Positions 13,001-28,244 of a DNA stretch of 64,000 nucleotides are shown here, piece by piece. The notes under the pieces are model-generated. The model made no database searches and was not told where the DNA came from. It worked only from the letters and a program-made list of their open reading frames with translations. Source of the stretch: Circinella umbellata (lineage: Eukaryota; Mucoromycota; Mucoromycetes; Mucorales; Lichtheimiaceae). The stretch spans positions 1 through 64,000 of the forward strand of contig JAIWNF010000108.1 in the NCBI GenBank assembly GCA_025093555.1, written 5' to 3'. The position numbers and the translations under genes were made by a program. The first letter of the stretch is position 1. Each line of letters starts with the position of its first letter.

Positions 13001-14128
13001 TAGAAGCAAAATGTCAATATAAGAAAAGATTTCTGTGTGATGAATATATATACATGAAGATAAAGAAAAAGTGGCGTAGATTTACATCAATAGTTTATAG
13101 AGTCCAATATGCTGGAGTTTTTTTTTCATTTTTTTTTTCATATTTATCATCTCATCTAATCATCGAACAAGCAACACGTTGGCTGCGTGGTACTATTCTC
13201 TTGTTACAGCTATTCCACTAAATCAACAAGCCCTTTGTTGAGTTCTTGTTATCCACTTTCTCTTTTATTTATGCTATTTGTATATTAGCCTGTGAGGACG
13301 TTTTTTTACTTATAACATTATTTCTGTTCTTACGTATGCGTAAACAAATGCCTTTTCCTACCTACTTTTGATTTTTTTTCTTTTGTTGCCACAGGTAACG
13401 TCAACCTATCTTTCTATTACCTACTGCTCCTACTAGTTGCAAAATACCATTAATTACTTTCAATTAATCTATTGGTCAGAGGAAGTGATGCATATTATTC
13501 TTATTCTTAGCAGCAATTAATAATGGTAACACCGATGTGTTATATACATATGTAGAAGACTCACTATTGTTCGTTTTCTCCTCTGATTGCTGTGGTGAGT
13601 TGTTTGGCACTGCTTTAGTTTTTACTAGAAATTTTGAAAGGTAATACTCGGAAACCGAAAGTATTATGTTGCTTGTTGCTTGTTTCTGGATTTATGAACA
13701 TGTTATCAAAAGCTTTGACCGGTTGCTGACCTAGAGAGATCAGTTACTTGTGCTCTTTGGGATTTGTAAACTGAAGTAACCCTATGCTTAAAAACGTGAA
13801 TTTTTTTATGAAGTTTTTATCCAACTTGGAAATTAACCCGCGTTTTTTAAACTCCTAGGTAGCATCTGTCGTTTACATGGTTTAGCTACCATGCATATAA
13901 CATTTTAACCAAATTTTGATTTGGCCCCAGATAGCACAAAGAGGGTATTATTGTTGCTTTTATTAAAAGAAGGGGGTAAAGGAGTAAAAAAAAAGAAGCT
14001 GAAGAACGTATAAGTTATTTAAGTTAAGGAATGTTATACTTGACACACTTGAAGAAAACAGCTGTACGCACTTTCTTTCTTTCTCTCTTTTTCTCTTCAA
14101 AAAAAGAACATAAACAACACCATTCGTC
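10071..14128. other. 4-kb gene-free stretch with ATCCTTGAAT-type repeats
   Basis: No supported gene was seen. Between 11,130 and 11,510 the motif ATCCTTGAAT and its complement recur in both orientations, including an exact 18-bp palindrome at 11488-11505. At 11986-12040 a pair of ~17-bp inverted arms with GGGGGTTT/AAACCCCC cores encloses a ~20-bp loop. The rest is low-complexity AT-rich DNA. The leader of the downstream mannosyltransferase, around 14,070-14,100, is CT-rich. Confidence 0.55.
11130..11510. repeat. Cluster of ATCCTTGAAT repeats with 18-bp palindrome
   Basis: Copies of ATCCTTGA and TCAAGGAT lie near 11,137, 11,157, 11,205, 11,395 and 11,488 in both orientations. The last pair forms a perfect palindrome centred on GAATTC. 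This resembles decayed subterminal repeats of a small DNA element (inference). Confidence 0.5.
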
Positions 14129-15919
14129 ATGGCTATGATGTCCAAAAGGAGACAAACACTGGGGATTCAAATTGCTTCTGCCCTCGCCATTTTTATTTTT
14201 ATTGCCTATTTTTTCTTACCCATGACACCTCAAATAAACCCGCGTTCTTATGAAAATGATAACATCCCACTACCTGCCAAAGTTCATCATGATGGCTATA
14301 TTGCTCGTCCTCCTCAACAACTGACACCAGTTCAACCTTTAGACAACAACAGGTGGTTTGGTAATAAATTGGATATTATTGATTTTCAAAAGGTCAAGCA
14401 ACCCAAGAATCATGTCAAAGCAGCCTTTGTGATTTTGGCACGTAATAGCGATTTGACTGGTGTTCGTTTTGCTATGCGACAAGTGGAAGATCGATTTAAT
14501 AGTAAATTTAATTATCCATATGTGTTTTTGAATGAGCAAGATTTTACAAGTGAATTTAAGGTGGCGACGGCTTCATTGACGAAAGCAAATACATTTTATG
14601 GCAAAATTGATGAATCCATGTGGAGCTACCCTGACCATATCAATCAAACGCATGCGGCTGAATGTCGCAAGGATATGAGTGACAGAAACATTATTTACGG
14701 AGGAAGTGAACCGTATCGACATATGTGCAGGTAAATCATTATGAGTAGTTGTACTATATATACAATGCTGAGAAACTGCTTAGGGGTGTAAAAAGGATAA
14801 TATTAATCATAGAAATGGGAAAGGGAATGTGTGATTCATAAAGAGGTAATATTATTCACATATCAAATTTAGATATCAGTCAGGATTCTTTTTCCGCCAT
14901 CCTTTGTTAGATGAATATGAGTACTATTGGTATGTTGCTAGATATGAAATATATTTGTCATGTGAGCAACTATTTTATTTAAAGAGAATGGAACTAATAC
15001 ATATATGTATACATATATAGGCGCGTAGAACCTGACGTACAGTATTTCTGCGACATCGATTATGATGTTTTCCAGATGATGAAAGATGGAGGATATAAAT
15101 ATGGTAAAATAGTGTATCCAACACTCATTTTTCATTTATGAGAAAAAAAAAGGTAGAATTGTTAACTAAAAAACCACTTCTATATGATTAGGATGGACTG
15201 TTTCACTAACAGAATATATGGATACCATTCCAACATTATGGGAGACCGCACAGAAATTTATTGAAAAACATCCTGAATATGTGATAAGGGGTGACGATAG
15301 CTTAATGCCATGGATCACAGATGATAATTTCATTTCTTATAATGGTTGCCATTTTTGGTCAAATTTTGAGGTAAACAAAACAAAAACTTTGGGTCATCAT
15401 GCATATCAATAAAAAAAAAGGTACTAACCTAATCTCCCTTGGTACACATACTATTTCCTTTCTAACTACAGATTGGATCTCTTGACTTCCTTCGAAGTAG
15501 AAAATATATAGACTATTTTGAACACTTGGATCAAACAGGTGGATTCTTTTACGAGCGCTGGGGAGATGCTCCTGTCCATTCATTGGCAGTGGCTATGATG
15601 TTAAAGAAGAGTGAAGTTCACTTTTTCAATGACATTGGATATAAACACAACCCATTAATGCATTGTCCAACAGAACCATATTTACAAGAGGGTTGCCATT
15701 GTAATCCACAAGAAAATTTTGGTAAGTTTTACAACAAATACAAACCTTTTGTTTAATCGTTGAAAATATTTATATACCCTAATTTCTTTCTGTTTTCTGA
15801 TAGATTGGACAGGATGGAGTTGTGCTACACGTTGGAGACAGCGGATAAATGCAAATATGGTTTGGGATGAACAGTTATATAGAGAAAAAACAGCTCCTTA
15901 TCGACTCCAGCAAGTTTAA
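14129..15919 (+). CDS. GT15 alpha-1,2-mannosyltransferase (Kre2/Mnt1/Ktr family)
   Basis: This is a Golgi type II membrane glycosyltransferase that adds mannose from GDP-mannose to N- and O-linked glycans. Six exons join in frame (14129-14730, 14873-14929, 15021-15103, 15192-15370, 15472-15721, 15804-15919) for 428 residues, normal for GT15. A basic N-terminus (MSKRRQ) is followed by one membrane anchor (about residues 11-31) and a short stem. The catalytic domain begins near [10 protein letters not shown]. Typical GT15 signatures follow: [67 protein letters not shown] (carrying the conserved active-site Glu) and [15 protein letters not shown]. The C-terminus has [16 protein letters not shown], which is also conserved. 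Which Ktr subfamily it belongs to cannot be decided by eye. Confidence 0.96.
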
Positions 15920-16061
15920 AAAAAACTATATATATTTATAATAGTAGCGCTACAAGTTTTTATTTCTGATTTATTTTGTTTTGCATGTAATAAAATGTTG
16001 CATTTTTATAATTCACTTTTTTTTGTGGTTTCTTTTATCCCAGTCCTTTTGATTGAAATCT

Positions 16062-18250
<2,189 letters not shown>

Positions 18251-18363
18251 ATTTATTATATTTTTTTTCCTTATTTCCCCCTGACTTTCTTTTCGGTTCA
18301 CTGATTATGACAACCAAAAAAGATGTATGCATTGAATTGTGTGACTCACAAGAATTTATTATT

Positions 18364-21055
18364 TTATTTCCGCAAAAGACTATTTACAACATGCGATACC
18401 CGAAGGTTTTTAAGATCTGTATATGTTTGTCCAGTTCCCACAAAATAGATTGGTTGCCCGGTGATATATGTCATTGATAGTGCTGCACCAACCTTTATTT
18501 GTTGGGTTTTAGATCATAAAAGACAAAATAATATTAGTTTTTCACATTCAAGAATATTTGAAATATATGCCTTCACTTAATCCCATCTTTAGTTACCTTA
18601 TCATCAATGGTATCGAATTTAGTTAAAATCATACCATCAATATGTCGTGGATTTTGTAAGCCTGAAAAATCTTTCAACGATTGATTGAACTTGGTAAGTT
18701 GATCTACTGCTTCATTGCCAACCAAGGCTTCTCCAACAAAAATAATTTTGTCTGGGTTGTTGACAGCCACTAATTTAGCCAATGCACGCATAAGTGGTTC
18801 GTTATCTTGCATACGACCAGCCGTATCAATTAATACCACATCAAAATGATTCGTAGTAGCTGTATATATAAATATACATACACAATGTATTAAGTTAGTC
18901 ATTAAAGTCATTCATGTTGTATAATAATAATAATAATAATAAAGTTTCTTTTGGGACTTACCAAAACTAATTGCCTCCTTGGCAATACCAGCAGAATCTT
19001 TACCATATCCACGTTCGAATAATTCTACAGATCCTTGACCACTTGTTTGCAAGGCACGAAGGTTTCGCGCGTGAACTCGTAGTTGTTCTACTGCGCCACT
19101 GCGGAAGGTATCGCATGCAGCAATAAGTACTTTGTAATTATTTTGAAGAAGCCAAAAGCAAACTTTGCTTAAATTGGTGGACTATGATAATAGAAAATAA
19201 ATATAAGAGAACTCAGTCATCGAATTATGATTCGGCACATAACTTGAAAAAATTTCATCCACTTTTTTTTTACCTTGCCAACACCATTCACACCGATAAA
19301 TGAAATAACATAAGGTCTTCTTTCTGCTTTTGCTTGTTCTACGTCTCTGAGAATATCCAAAGACGTTTTAGGCGTCAGGATACGTTTTAAGGCAGCTTCC
19401 ATACTGTCACGTACCATAGTAGAAACCCCTAATATATATATACAAGCAACACAGATTAATAGTTAAAACCAGTCGTTGCATAATCCACTATAGCATCTAC
19501 AATAAAAAAAGATAAGAAACTCAAACTTACTACCCCAGTTGCCGATTTTTTTTCCAAGTAAGCTTGTTCTAATACTTTGACATAAATGCTCTGCAATATC
19601 GCTTGCAACATTCTTTTTTATCAAATGCTCCTTCATATCACTCAATACAGGATCCAAGGCATCTGTAGTTAATTCCCGTTGACCAGTAATATTTTTGAAG
19701 AATGAGAACATGCCACCACCAGTGCTATTTTGCGTTTTTTTATCTTCCTCGTGATGTTGTAATATATCATACTCTTCCTCATCATCATCGTCTTCATTAT
19801 TATCATTATTTTGATCCACATCCAAAACTTCATAGACACCGTCCTTATTAATTGTACCATATTTTGTAGGATCTGCAAGTTGTGCTGCTTGTGCTGCTTC
19901 TTCTTCACTTGTCATCGTGGCTTTGCTGCTATAATCCAACGATTCCATTTCTCCTCGTGCAATTTGTCCTTCCCATGTTCGAGCTTGTTTTTGTGATTTC
20001 TTCTTTTTTGAACTTTCACTAAAATATATACATATACATTTTGGTTGTTAGGTTCAGTTATGATAATAATGCCAACTCATCATTAAATTTTTTCATAAAA
20101 ACACAGAATAATAATAAGAAAAAAGCATTACTCATTATTGATATTAGGTGACTTGGAAGTGTTTTGCTGTCGACCTTTCTTTGCTCGAGAACCAGTCCTT
20201 GGGCTGGATTGAAGTTTAAGGGCTTGAATATTTTTTGAAATTTCATCTTGATCTATGCCAGCTGGTGAAACGCTATTCGCTGTAACGATTTTCTCTTCCT
20301 TTTTAGATAACGCCGATCAAGTTATAAACCCCACACACTTATTTTTATCCTCAATCTGGCCCTTCACTTTCTTCAGTGTTAAAGGGTTGCTTACCTGATT
20401 TACTTTTACTACTCGGACTGTTCACTTCTTGAGAACCTTTCAGCGTAGTTTCATATTTCTTAGTTTGTTCAAATTTTCTCGGTGCTCGTTGTCGATTCTT
20501 AAGAAAAAATAAATTAGTGATATATTTTAGCACAACCTTCTTTTCGTTTTTATCCATGAACAACAATAATATTCCCTCCCACTTACTGTAGAATGTTTTT
20601 CTTCTAATTGTCTTAATAATTTATCAAATGTATCGTTAAATAAACCGTAATCGCCATCAATGCCATTGTTATTTATAATGTCTTGTTCAAACGTCTTTAT
20701 AAACACTTGTTTTACTGTTTCCAACAGTTCGTCGACGTATTGTAATTGTAATATTTTTTGGAATGCCACCTATCATAACGTATATATTGAGTATATGTAT
20801 AATACAGTGCATCACATATAGAGAAAAAAGGTATATACTAAAAGGAATAAACCTTACCACAAATACGAGATCAACTTCATTAGCAAACGTCCATTTAAGG
20901 GCATAACTGTCCTTGTAGAAAATATTAGTACCAGCTCGTTCTTCAATCAGGACATCCTTGATCAGGGCATCAATCGGGGATCCCATGACTGGAATGAAAG
21001 TTTTTTGCCAAAGGACAAAGCCTCCTTTAGACAAGATGGCAAACTGATCAAGCAT
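18364..21055 (-). CDS. SRP101: Signal recognition particle receptor subunit alpha
   Basis: This GTPase docks SRP-ribosome complexes at the ER membrane. It starts at ATG 21055 with [20 protein letters not shown], the SRX (longin-like) N-terminal domain that binds the beta subunit. A charged linker follows (Lys/Ser-rich exons, an acidic [11 protein letters not shown] run and [15 protein letters not shown]), then the NG domain. All G motifs are seen: GVNGVGKSTNLSK (G1, split by an intron after GVGK), [33 protein letters not shown] and GTGQTYTDL. The end is VVNSLLRK with TAA at 18364-18366. There are at least eight exons, mostly with GTAAG donors. The intron just downstream of the G1 motif is short and A/T-rich. 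The length and order fit fungal SRP101/SRPRA proteins. Confidence 0.95.
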
Positions 21056-23240
21056 TTAGACGTAGATAAAAGGGGAGGGTTGTGTGTAATGTGAAAGGAA
21101 AGAAAGTTTGGACGTGTCAGGGAATAATGTTGCACGGCAAATAAAAAAATATCTCAGCTCAAAGAAGAAGACAAAAGAATCCGGCCCAATTTTTTTTTTA
21201 AAAATCACAGAAGACTATTTTACTCGATAGTGTAATAATTATGCACAAGTTCTTTAATTCAGTCATGTCTGCATAGTGATAAATTAGAGTTGTCAGGGAT
21301 ATCAATTCCTCTATAAATCACAGTTAATAAGAATAAACACATCTGTATTTTTTCATACCAACGTTTCATGACATCAATAATGTTATAATTACGTAATCAC
21401 GAAATAGTTCGTATATTGTTATCAAGCAATTTATGCCGAGCGCTGTTTTTTTCAGGCGAAAGTGAAGATTCATGCTGTCTAGTTGCCGATTATTTTGAGA
21501 AGAATAAATAGTCAGCACAAGGAAAAGCAGTACATGTTTTTTTAACATTTATTCCATATGTAGAGAGGTACCTATGTATAGTATATGTTCTATAACATCA
21601 TACAAATCGAAATACCAATGAAAAAGATCGAGCTACTGTTGAGTAGTTATAATTAATGGTATTTGTGATTTTTTCTATCTAATGAAAATCTATACAAAAA
21701 ACATGACTAATTGTTTTTTTATGCAAAAATGCCAAACTAACAGATCACATAAATTAACATAAGAAAAATCACATAAAAAATTCAGTTATAATACAAATAT
21801 ACAACAGGAGGTTGCTTTTAAACTCTCTTGTGGCACATAAAAAATCCAAATTTCTTTTAATTGACTGCATTTTCTATCCATTGTGTTGATGCATCATTTA
21901 AATCGATGGAATAAATTCTTCGCTTCTTTTCATAGTTTCTTCCAAATCCATAGTTCCTGTCAATTGATTGATATATTATTATACCATACCATGCAAAGTG
22001 GGATAGATAATTGGTTATTTTATATGAAAAAACGCATACTAATGGTCAAATGCAACTTGAAGCTAGCTTCATTCATTTCAGTTACCAATAGGTTACTCAC
22101 CTCTTACATTTCTACATTACCGAGATATTTATTATCAACGGTCAACTTATTTATTAAATACACGATAGAGCAGATTCTTAATACCTGCGATAAAAGGCTT
22201 TTTTTCAGTTTATGTATATAGTATCGAATTTAATTTCATTGGTTTGCAAATAACTATATATTGCTCATTTATGTAATAGTTGTACATACATCTTTGGCTC
22301 TCGTTGGTTACATCGGTTTTTAGATATTTTGATATATAATGATCTAGAAGATTCCGTTGCCATTAATACTGGCTTAATTAAAAAACTCTGTTCAGAGATA
22401 GTTATATACAGTGATATAGGGTGACGAAGATAACAGTATAATAGCTGCAGAAACAGTATCTTTAATAAAAGTATTTTTTTTACTGGATAGGTTATTCATG
22501 GCTTGGAGGATAATCATTTAGCATGAAAATATGAAAGTAGTGTTCTTCTTTTCCTGAAAATGTCAACGAGATACCAAAATTATTACAAGTATTTAATAAT
22601 TGCTCTACAATGCTTATTGCCTTACTCTTTTCAAAGAGTCTAACAAAGTAAACTACGTATTTCTACTGAGAGTCATCCTCGAAAGGAATCGAGAGATAAT
22701 ATATATCATGATTTTTTTTGAGTTTCCAGATAAATATAATCGTTGGGATAATCTATGTCCAATAGTGAATATCAGAACATATAAATAAAAAAAAGACACC
22801 TGTGAGCATGTATATATATATCAACTATGTAATTACATATTGTAAATTAATATACATCTAGTTTCGTCTTCTTACTTATATTATGTGGAATAATGTGCAT
22901 GTCATTAATATTCCAGGAATTTATAGCCTGATGTTAATTCTTGATTTCTTTACTAAGAACCTCGATATAACCAATTCTAAGCATCCTAATTTCCACATTC
23001 GCACCGATATAGTATATGTAAATCAAAGCCATCTAAGCAAAAGATAGACAATGAAAAAGACAAGGGTAGTAATGAAAATGGAAGAAGCAATAATAAAAAT
23101 AGCCAAATTACAAAGCGAGATAGTAATAAGAGAAACAGTTTACAGCGAGCCTTTGTTTTTGCCTTACCAAGCATCGATCATGTATACGTAGTAGAGTAAA
23201 AAAGAGTAAAAAATAATAAAAAAAATGGAGAGCTAAACTA
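21056..23240. other. Intergenic region, nothing coding seen
   Basis: About 2.2 kb of AT-rich DNA upstream of the SRP receptor gene. Only short frames without recognisable motifs were seen. It marks the change from the housekeeping block to the repeat-rich block. Confidence 0.6.
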
Positions 23241-23244
23241 TTTA

Positions 23245-23485
23245 TCCATGAGAGGGACATCTTGTCAGGACGATACTGCCAAGGCCATCGAATAAATACT
23301 GTAACAATCCCTCAAGCGCATTGAACACCCATGAGAGGAACATCTTGTCAGGACGATACTGCCAAGGCCATCTGATGAACAATACTTGGGAAATCCGTCA
23401 ACGCATTGATCACCCATGAGAGGAACATCTTGCCAGGATGATACTGCCAAGGCCATCTGATGACCAATACTCAGGAATACCCTTA
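23245..23485. repeat. Tandem repeat, ~83-85 bp unit, about three copies
   Basis: The unit begins at CCATGAGAGG (23246, 23329 and 23414) and contains ACATCTTG(T/C)CAGGA(C/T)GATACTG and CCAAGGCCATCTGATGA. Unit lengths of 83 and 85 bp are not multiples of three, so this does not look like a protein repeat. Copies two and three are closer to each other than to copy one. Confidence 0.85.
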
Positions 23486-23545
23486 AATACACAAAAATGG
23501 AAGAGGTTGTAGTCAAAAAAATAAAAACCATCAGTTCAAAAACCC

Positions 23546-23905
23546 GGCGTAGCTAAAAATCACCAGAAAAGTCTTGTAAAAATTAATTTGTGATGTCGAT
23601 TATAAAGACCTCCCTGGTTTGTACACTTTTCTCCTTTACCATGGCTGCACTCCTTCCGGTATAGCTAAAAATTATCACAATTTTATTTTTCCTTTCCCTG
23701 ATGCTTGAAAGTATCAAAATAAGATCTTTAAACCAGTTTGTAAAAATGTATTTTCAATAATATACTTTTTGTTATGACGACTTTTCAAAAACGACTTTTC
23801 TTTTTACCTCCCCATCTGAGCTCCAAAACAATTTAGTAGCTTGGATTTTATAAGGACTTTTTTCGACTTTCTGGTGATTTTTAGCGAAGTCCCATTCCTT
23901 CAAAC
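23546..23905. repeat. Inverted repeat with GCTAAAAATCACCAGAAA arms (left end of a decayed element)
   Basis: GCTAAAAATCACCAGAAAAG near 23,554 is matched in inverse by CTTTCTGGTGATTTTTAGCG near 23,874. A related block of about 200 bp recurs in direct orientation at 28,245-28,530 with CTTTCTAGTGATTTTTAGC. These blocks flank the MULE-derived coding remnants and probably come from the ends of that element. Confidence 0.5.
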
Positions 23906-24129
23906 CAGGAACATTTCTCTAAGGGTTCGTTACTTGACCAACTAGGTTTTATATCAAAAGAAACTCCCAATTACAACGTACATCCTTTCCGTAAAAAGTC
24001 TGACACTGAAGAAGAATGACAGTCATGGTTTAAAACTGTTCCTCAGAATCATGCCACATTTATTCATAATGGGTTTAGCTTGGGCAAAGCAACTAGTAAT
24101 AATAATAGTAATAATAATAACAGCAGCAA

Positions 24130-26445
24130 TAACAACCTGGTACAGCATCAAGTGCTTCTTCATCATCATCATCATCATCATCGTCATCAACACATCCTTC
24201 CAAAAGACGCAAACGTGATCCAATTAAAATGATTAATAAAGTTGATTGTCCTTCCAAGATTGATTTGTACAAGTATTCAGAAGCTATTCATTATTGGTAT
24301 CATCAGAATCATGATCCTACAAATTTAGAAAATATCATTACATCTCGTTTACCTGAAGAAGCTCGCAAATGGATTATTGAACGTGTTGATAAAAATATGG
24401 ACTGGGAAGTCATGTTTTATAAACTTGATGTATGATAGATAATGATTATAGAATACTAATCGTTATAAAAACAAATATATAGCTTGATAATAATCCAAAC
24501 TTGTTGCCTGTGTCAGAACTCATTCATTATCATATAAAGACATCCAAAATCTCATTCAAACAAAACTTCCTCGACTTTTAAAAAAAAGCAGCACTTGATA
24601 AAGGTAGTGTACGGTTTTGGCTTAAATACCTTGATAATGAAGGATATGATGTATTGTCAAACATTGATGAAGATAATAATAGATTTACAATTGCTTGAGT
24701 ATCCAACTGGCAAAAACCAGTAAGTAAAATGATTTATTATTAATTGATAATTTATTTTGCTTGATTTGATATTAATTATTATGGTATTTCTCTTTAGATT
24801 CTTCAAAGGCAAGATATTGTTTGTGTTGATTCAACACATAAAACATGTAGATCATTTATTCGAAGTGTGATATTCCTACCCACCATCAAAAATAAATAAT
24901 AATAATATACACCGATCTAACTCAAACATAATAATATCGGTTACTTCTCTATTATACCATATTAAGCAAATCATACCAAATGAAACATATAACAATAATA
25001 ATATACCAATCACAATTATATACCAATAATAATAATAATATAAAACATATCATATATCAATATACTGAAACTAAAACAACAAGTGAACCCATCATCGTAG
25101 GATAGGGAAATTATATACCAAAGAATATAAATAGACTTAAAATTAATAATATAAATAATCTTTATCTTTTTATCTTGATACTTTATTCATAATAAAAGAC
25201 TTAATCGATTCTCACAAGACTTATCTTTGTTATCCATTTCTATTTCTATCTACTTTTATCTTACCTTATTTATCTATTTTCCCATCCATACGACACGAAG
25301 CTCTGATAACTGCTATTTATTTACTATTGTTTGCAAAAATCGTGATGCAACAAGGGTTGCTCTGTTGGCTTTATGATAACAAACTCGAAAACCACAGCTT
25401 CTGTTGCCACTTGGTTTGAATGGTTGAAAAATGTCATCAACTTTATCCCTAAGTCTATAATGATTGATTGTAGTTCGGTTGAAGTAAATGCAATAAAACA
25501 AGTTTATGGTGATGTTGTTCAGGTTCTTTTGTGTCATTAGCCCATTAGAAGAGCATAGTAGGAGAAGCATATAAAAAAATGGGTAAGCGAATTTGTTTTT
25601 TTAATATCTGAAATGCTGTTGTTGGTTTTTGATATGATATATTAACTTGTAAATTTTATTGTTTTAATTTCTATAAGGTCAAAGTCGAAAATTCTACACA
25701 TGAAACAAAAGAATAACAATGACAAGCTCGTAATACTTTGAATCTTTTGATGAATTGTGATAGTGTTGATTTGTTTGAGCTTCTATGGGATTCATTTAAA
25801 TCAATATGCACGATGTAAATGGTTATGTTGAGTTCTATGATTATATGTACCAATATTGGTACCTTAAAAGAAAAAAATGGTGTAAAGCCTGGAGACCGTA
25901 TGTATCAATCAACTATTATTATGAATATATTTAAAGAGTGTTGCTAATTGTAATTCCTTTTTTTATTAGAATGTTGTATTTATTACAAATAACTTAATAG
26001 AAAGTTGGTATAGTCATTTAGAAACTGTGTATTTTGGTCATTCTCGTAATCATCATGTTGATCGCATTATATATATATTAGCTGAAAAAGTGGAATTGGA
26101 TTTTCGTAGAGATGCATATCAAATTAAACGTGGTATTAAGCCTATCTGGTTTTCAACGAAGGAAAGAACAAGAAAAAAACTCGCGTATGATCTGTCTGAG
26201 GAAGATGCATATAGTATGGTAACAGTTAATAGTAGTATGATTGAATGCAAGTCTGTCACAACACTAAATACCCATTATTTATTGTCTTTATAGCAATACG
26301 AATCTGCAGAGTTCACTATTGTTTCACGTACCTGTCTTGATTTCCATTTATCCCATACTATCTGCAAACACATGTTTCTTGTCAATCATATCAACCAAAT
26401 CCCTATTCAAACACATGCTATGAAATACAATTCTATGAATCAAAT
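24130..26445 (+). pseudogene. Degenerate MULE-type transposase with SWIM zinc finger
   Basis: Fragments of one protein lie in order on the plus strand in shifting frames. They are: a Ser run and nuclear-signal-like SKRRKRDP (about 24,150-24,226); KIDLYKYSEAIHYWYHQNHD and EARKWIIERVDKN (24,240-24,435); VRFWLKYLDNEGYDVLSNID and QDIVCVDSTHKTCRSFIR (24,605-24,865), the start of the MULE DDE domain; GFMITNSKTTASVATWFEWL, IMIDCSSVEVNAIKQVYGD and VQVLLCH (about 25,365-25,540), including the second catalytic Asp region; NNLIESWYSHLETVYFGHSR (25,985-26,045); and a SWIM-like end, TCLDFHLSHTICKHMFLVN (about 26,320-26,385). Stops replace expected Trp codons (TGA near 24,697; TAG near 25,539 and 25,554). 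The first Cys of the SWIM C-x-C is lost. The gene is dead. Confidence 0.82.
24885..25310. other. AT-rich spacer inside the MULE remnant
   Basis: Low-complexity sequence rich in AATAAT and CATATACCA repeats separates two parts of the transposase remnant. No coding signal was seen. It is either an expanded intron or an insertion. Confidence 0.45.
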
Positions 26446-26449
26446 ATAG

Positions 26450-27890
26450 AATGTAGGGTATTATAATTTTTTATAATAAATTATTTAATAAGGATATATA
26501 ACTACTAATTATTTATTTCATTGAATTATTGTAAAATAATAATAACAAATAGTTATACTAAATTAACTTTATTTAAATTCCATTGTGATTAATTAATAAT
26601 TTGAATATAATTAAAAATAATAATAAAAATAATTTATTTTAAGAATAAAAAAAGGATAAGATATCTTATAGAAAAATATTTAACAACAAGCTTAATAAGA
26701 TGAAAAAAATCATTTTTCTTATTGTTTATTTTTCATCATATTATAAAAATTATAATGTTTTCTATTAAAACATATATTAATTCTGTTTTTAATTTGATAT
26801 AGAATAATAATTATATTAAAAGAAAAAATAAAAGATTTCTAAATGACATTTTAATATTTGAAAAACAAGATGAAAAAAAAATATTGTTTTCATTAATAAA
26901 AATTATGATCTATAATCTTATTATATTAATTTTATTCTAAAAATATATATTTGGAAATCCTGTATGTTGAAAAATCATTAAATTATATATTTTTATTAAC
27001 AAATATTTTAATCTAATTGAGAGTTAAGGTCTCAAATAAAAACAATAAATATTAATAAGAAATAAATAATTATTTATTTTCTTATATTTATGTTTTTTAA
27101 AAAAGAAGATTTCATTATTCATTAGAAAATACATTTCATTTTTATTTTTTTTTGTCAATATTTTTTAATTTTATCAGGTTTGAAAATAAATTTCCTTTCT
27201 TTCTATAAATATATAAAGTATTATCTTTTTTTATTATTTTACATTTATGTGTTTTATAATATAATTTCGTTTTATATTTTATATCAATTTCATCAAGATA
27301 TAATGTATTTATTCCATTGATATATTAAAAATTTAAATTTTTAAATTAAACATTTATTTAAAATAAAAATTGAATTTCTATTATTAAATTAAAAGATACT
27401 TGAAAAGTAAAGGTAAAGATTTTTTACATTTACATTTAAAAGAAATTAATTAATAAAATAAAAAAACAATGAACCTTTGTTTTGATCAGGTGCACACGAT
27501 CTATTTTATTTAATTAATAGATTCCTTTTATTAAATTTTTCATTAGAAAATTTAATTCATTTTATGTTTTCTTCTTAATAAAATTAAAAAAAACAAAAAA
27601 ATTTGTTGGCCAACAAGAGGAGAGTATTGACCTTATCAATACTAGTTGCATACAGTTAGATGTAACTATAAAAATAAACAAAAAACAGTGTTTTTATTTA
27701 TTAGAAACATATAATTGTAGACTTGTTAAAGGTAAATAAACAAATCTACAAAAACAAAAAAACAAAAAATAATTTATTTTTGTTCTTTGTATGAACCTAC
27801 AAGGTTTTTTTTGCATTCTTTTATATTTAAATAATTAAAGTTAATATGTATATTATTAAAAATAAGTTTACTATAGCGGAGTTTTAACTT
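26450..27890. other. ~1.4 kb extremely AT-rich block
   Basis: The sequence is almost wholly A/T, in long runs of short AT words, with one conspicuous GC-containing patch at about 27,604-27,640. No open frame is credible. It falls between the SWIM end of the MULE remnant and a downstream fragment (about 27,915-28,110) that could be the tail of the same protein. Confidence 0.6.
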
Positions 27891-27904
27891 GCCTTGTATT
27901 CTAT

Positions 27905-28115
27905 ACTTAATCCAATTCTATTGCTCCCATTCCACCACAACAACATATTGACCTGAATACTAACCAAGACTTACAACAATTATTATCACAGGCACTTGAT
28001 AGGTGTTATAATCATGTTACAAAGAAAAAATCCAAAGTAAATAATGAACAATTAGAACAAATGATTCTTTTAAACAATATACACTCGAACTTGGAAAAAA
28101 TAACTGATCCACATA
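27905..28115 (+). pseudogene. C-terminal fragment, probably of the MULE-type protein
   Basis: An open frame reads NPIAPIPPQQHIDLNTNQ, DLQQLLSQALDRCYNHVT, then a Lys-rich stretch and QLEQMILLNNIHSNLEKI before running into AT-rich sequence. It is helical and hydrophilic, as expected for the tail after a SWIM finger. Assignment to the upstream transposase is by position and orientation only. Confidence 0.4.
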
Positions 28116-28244
28116 AATGCCCTGATAAACAATATAGAATTTTTTTTATCTTATTCACACTTTTTCTTTTCTTATACTTATATTTTTTTACTCGCCTTTT
28201 TTTTGTTATATATTGGCCATTATATATTCCTCTCCTTTTTCTAA

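Noticed and set aside
23245..23485. CRISPR-like array
   Set aside because: Three 84-bp direct tandem units without unique spacers in a eukaryotic genome; this is a minisatellite.
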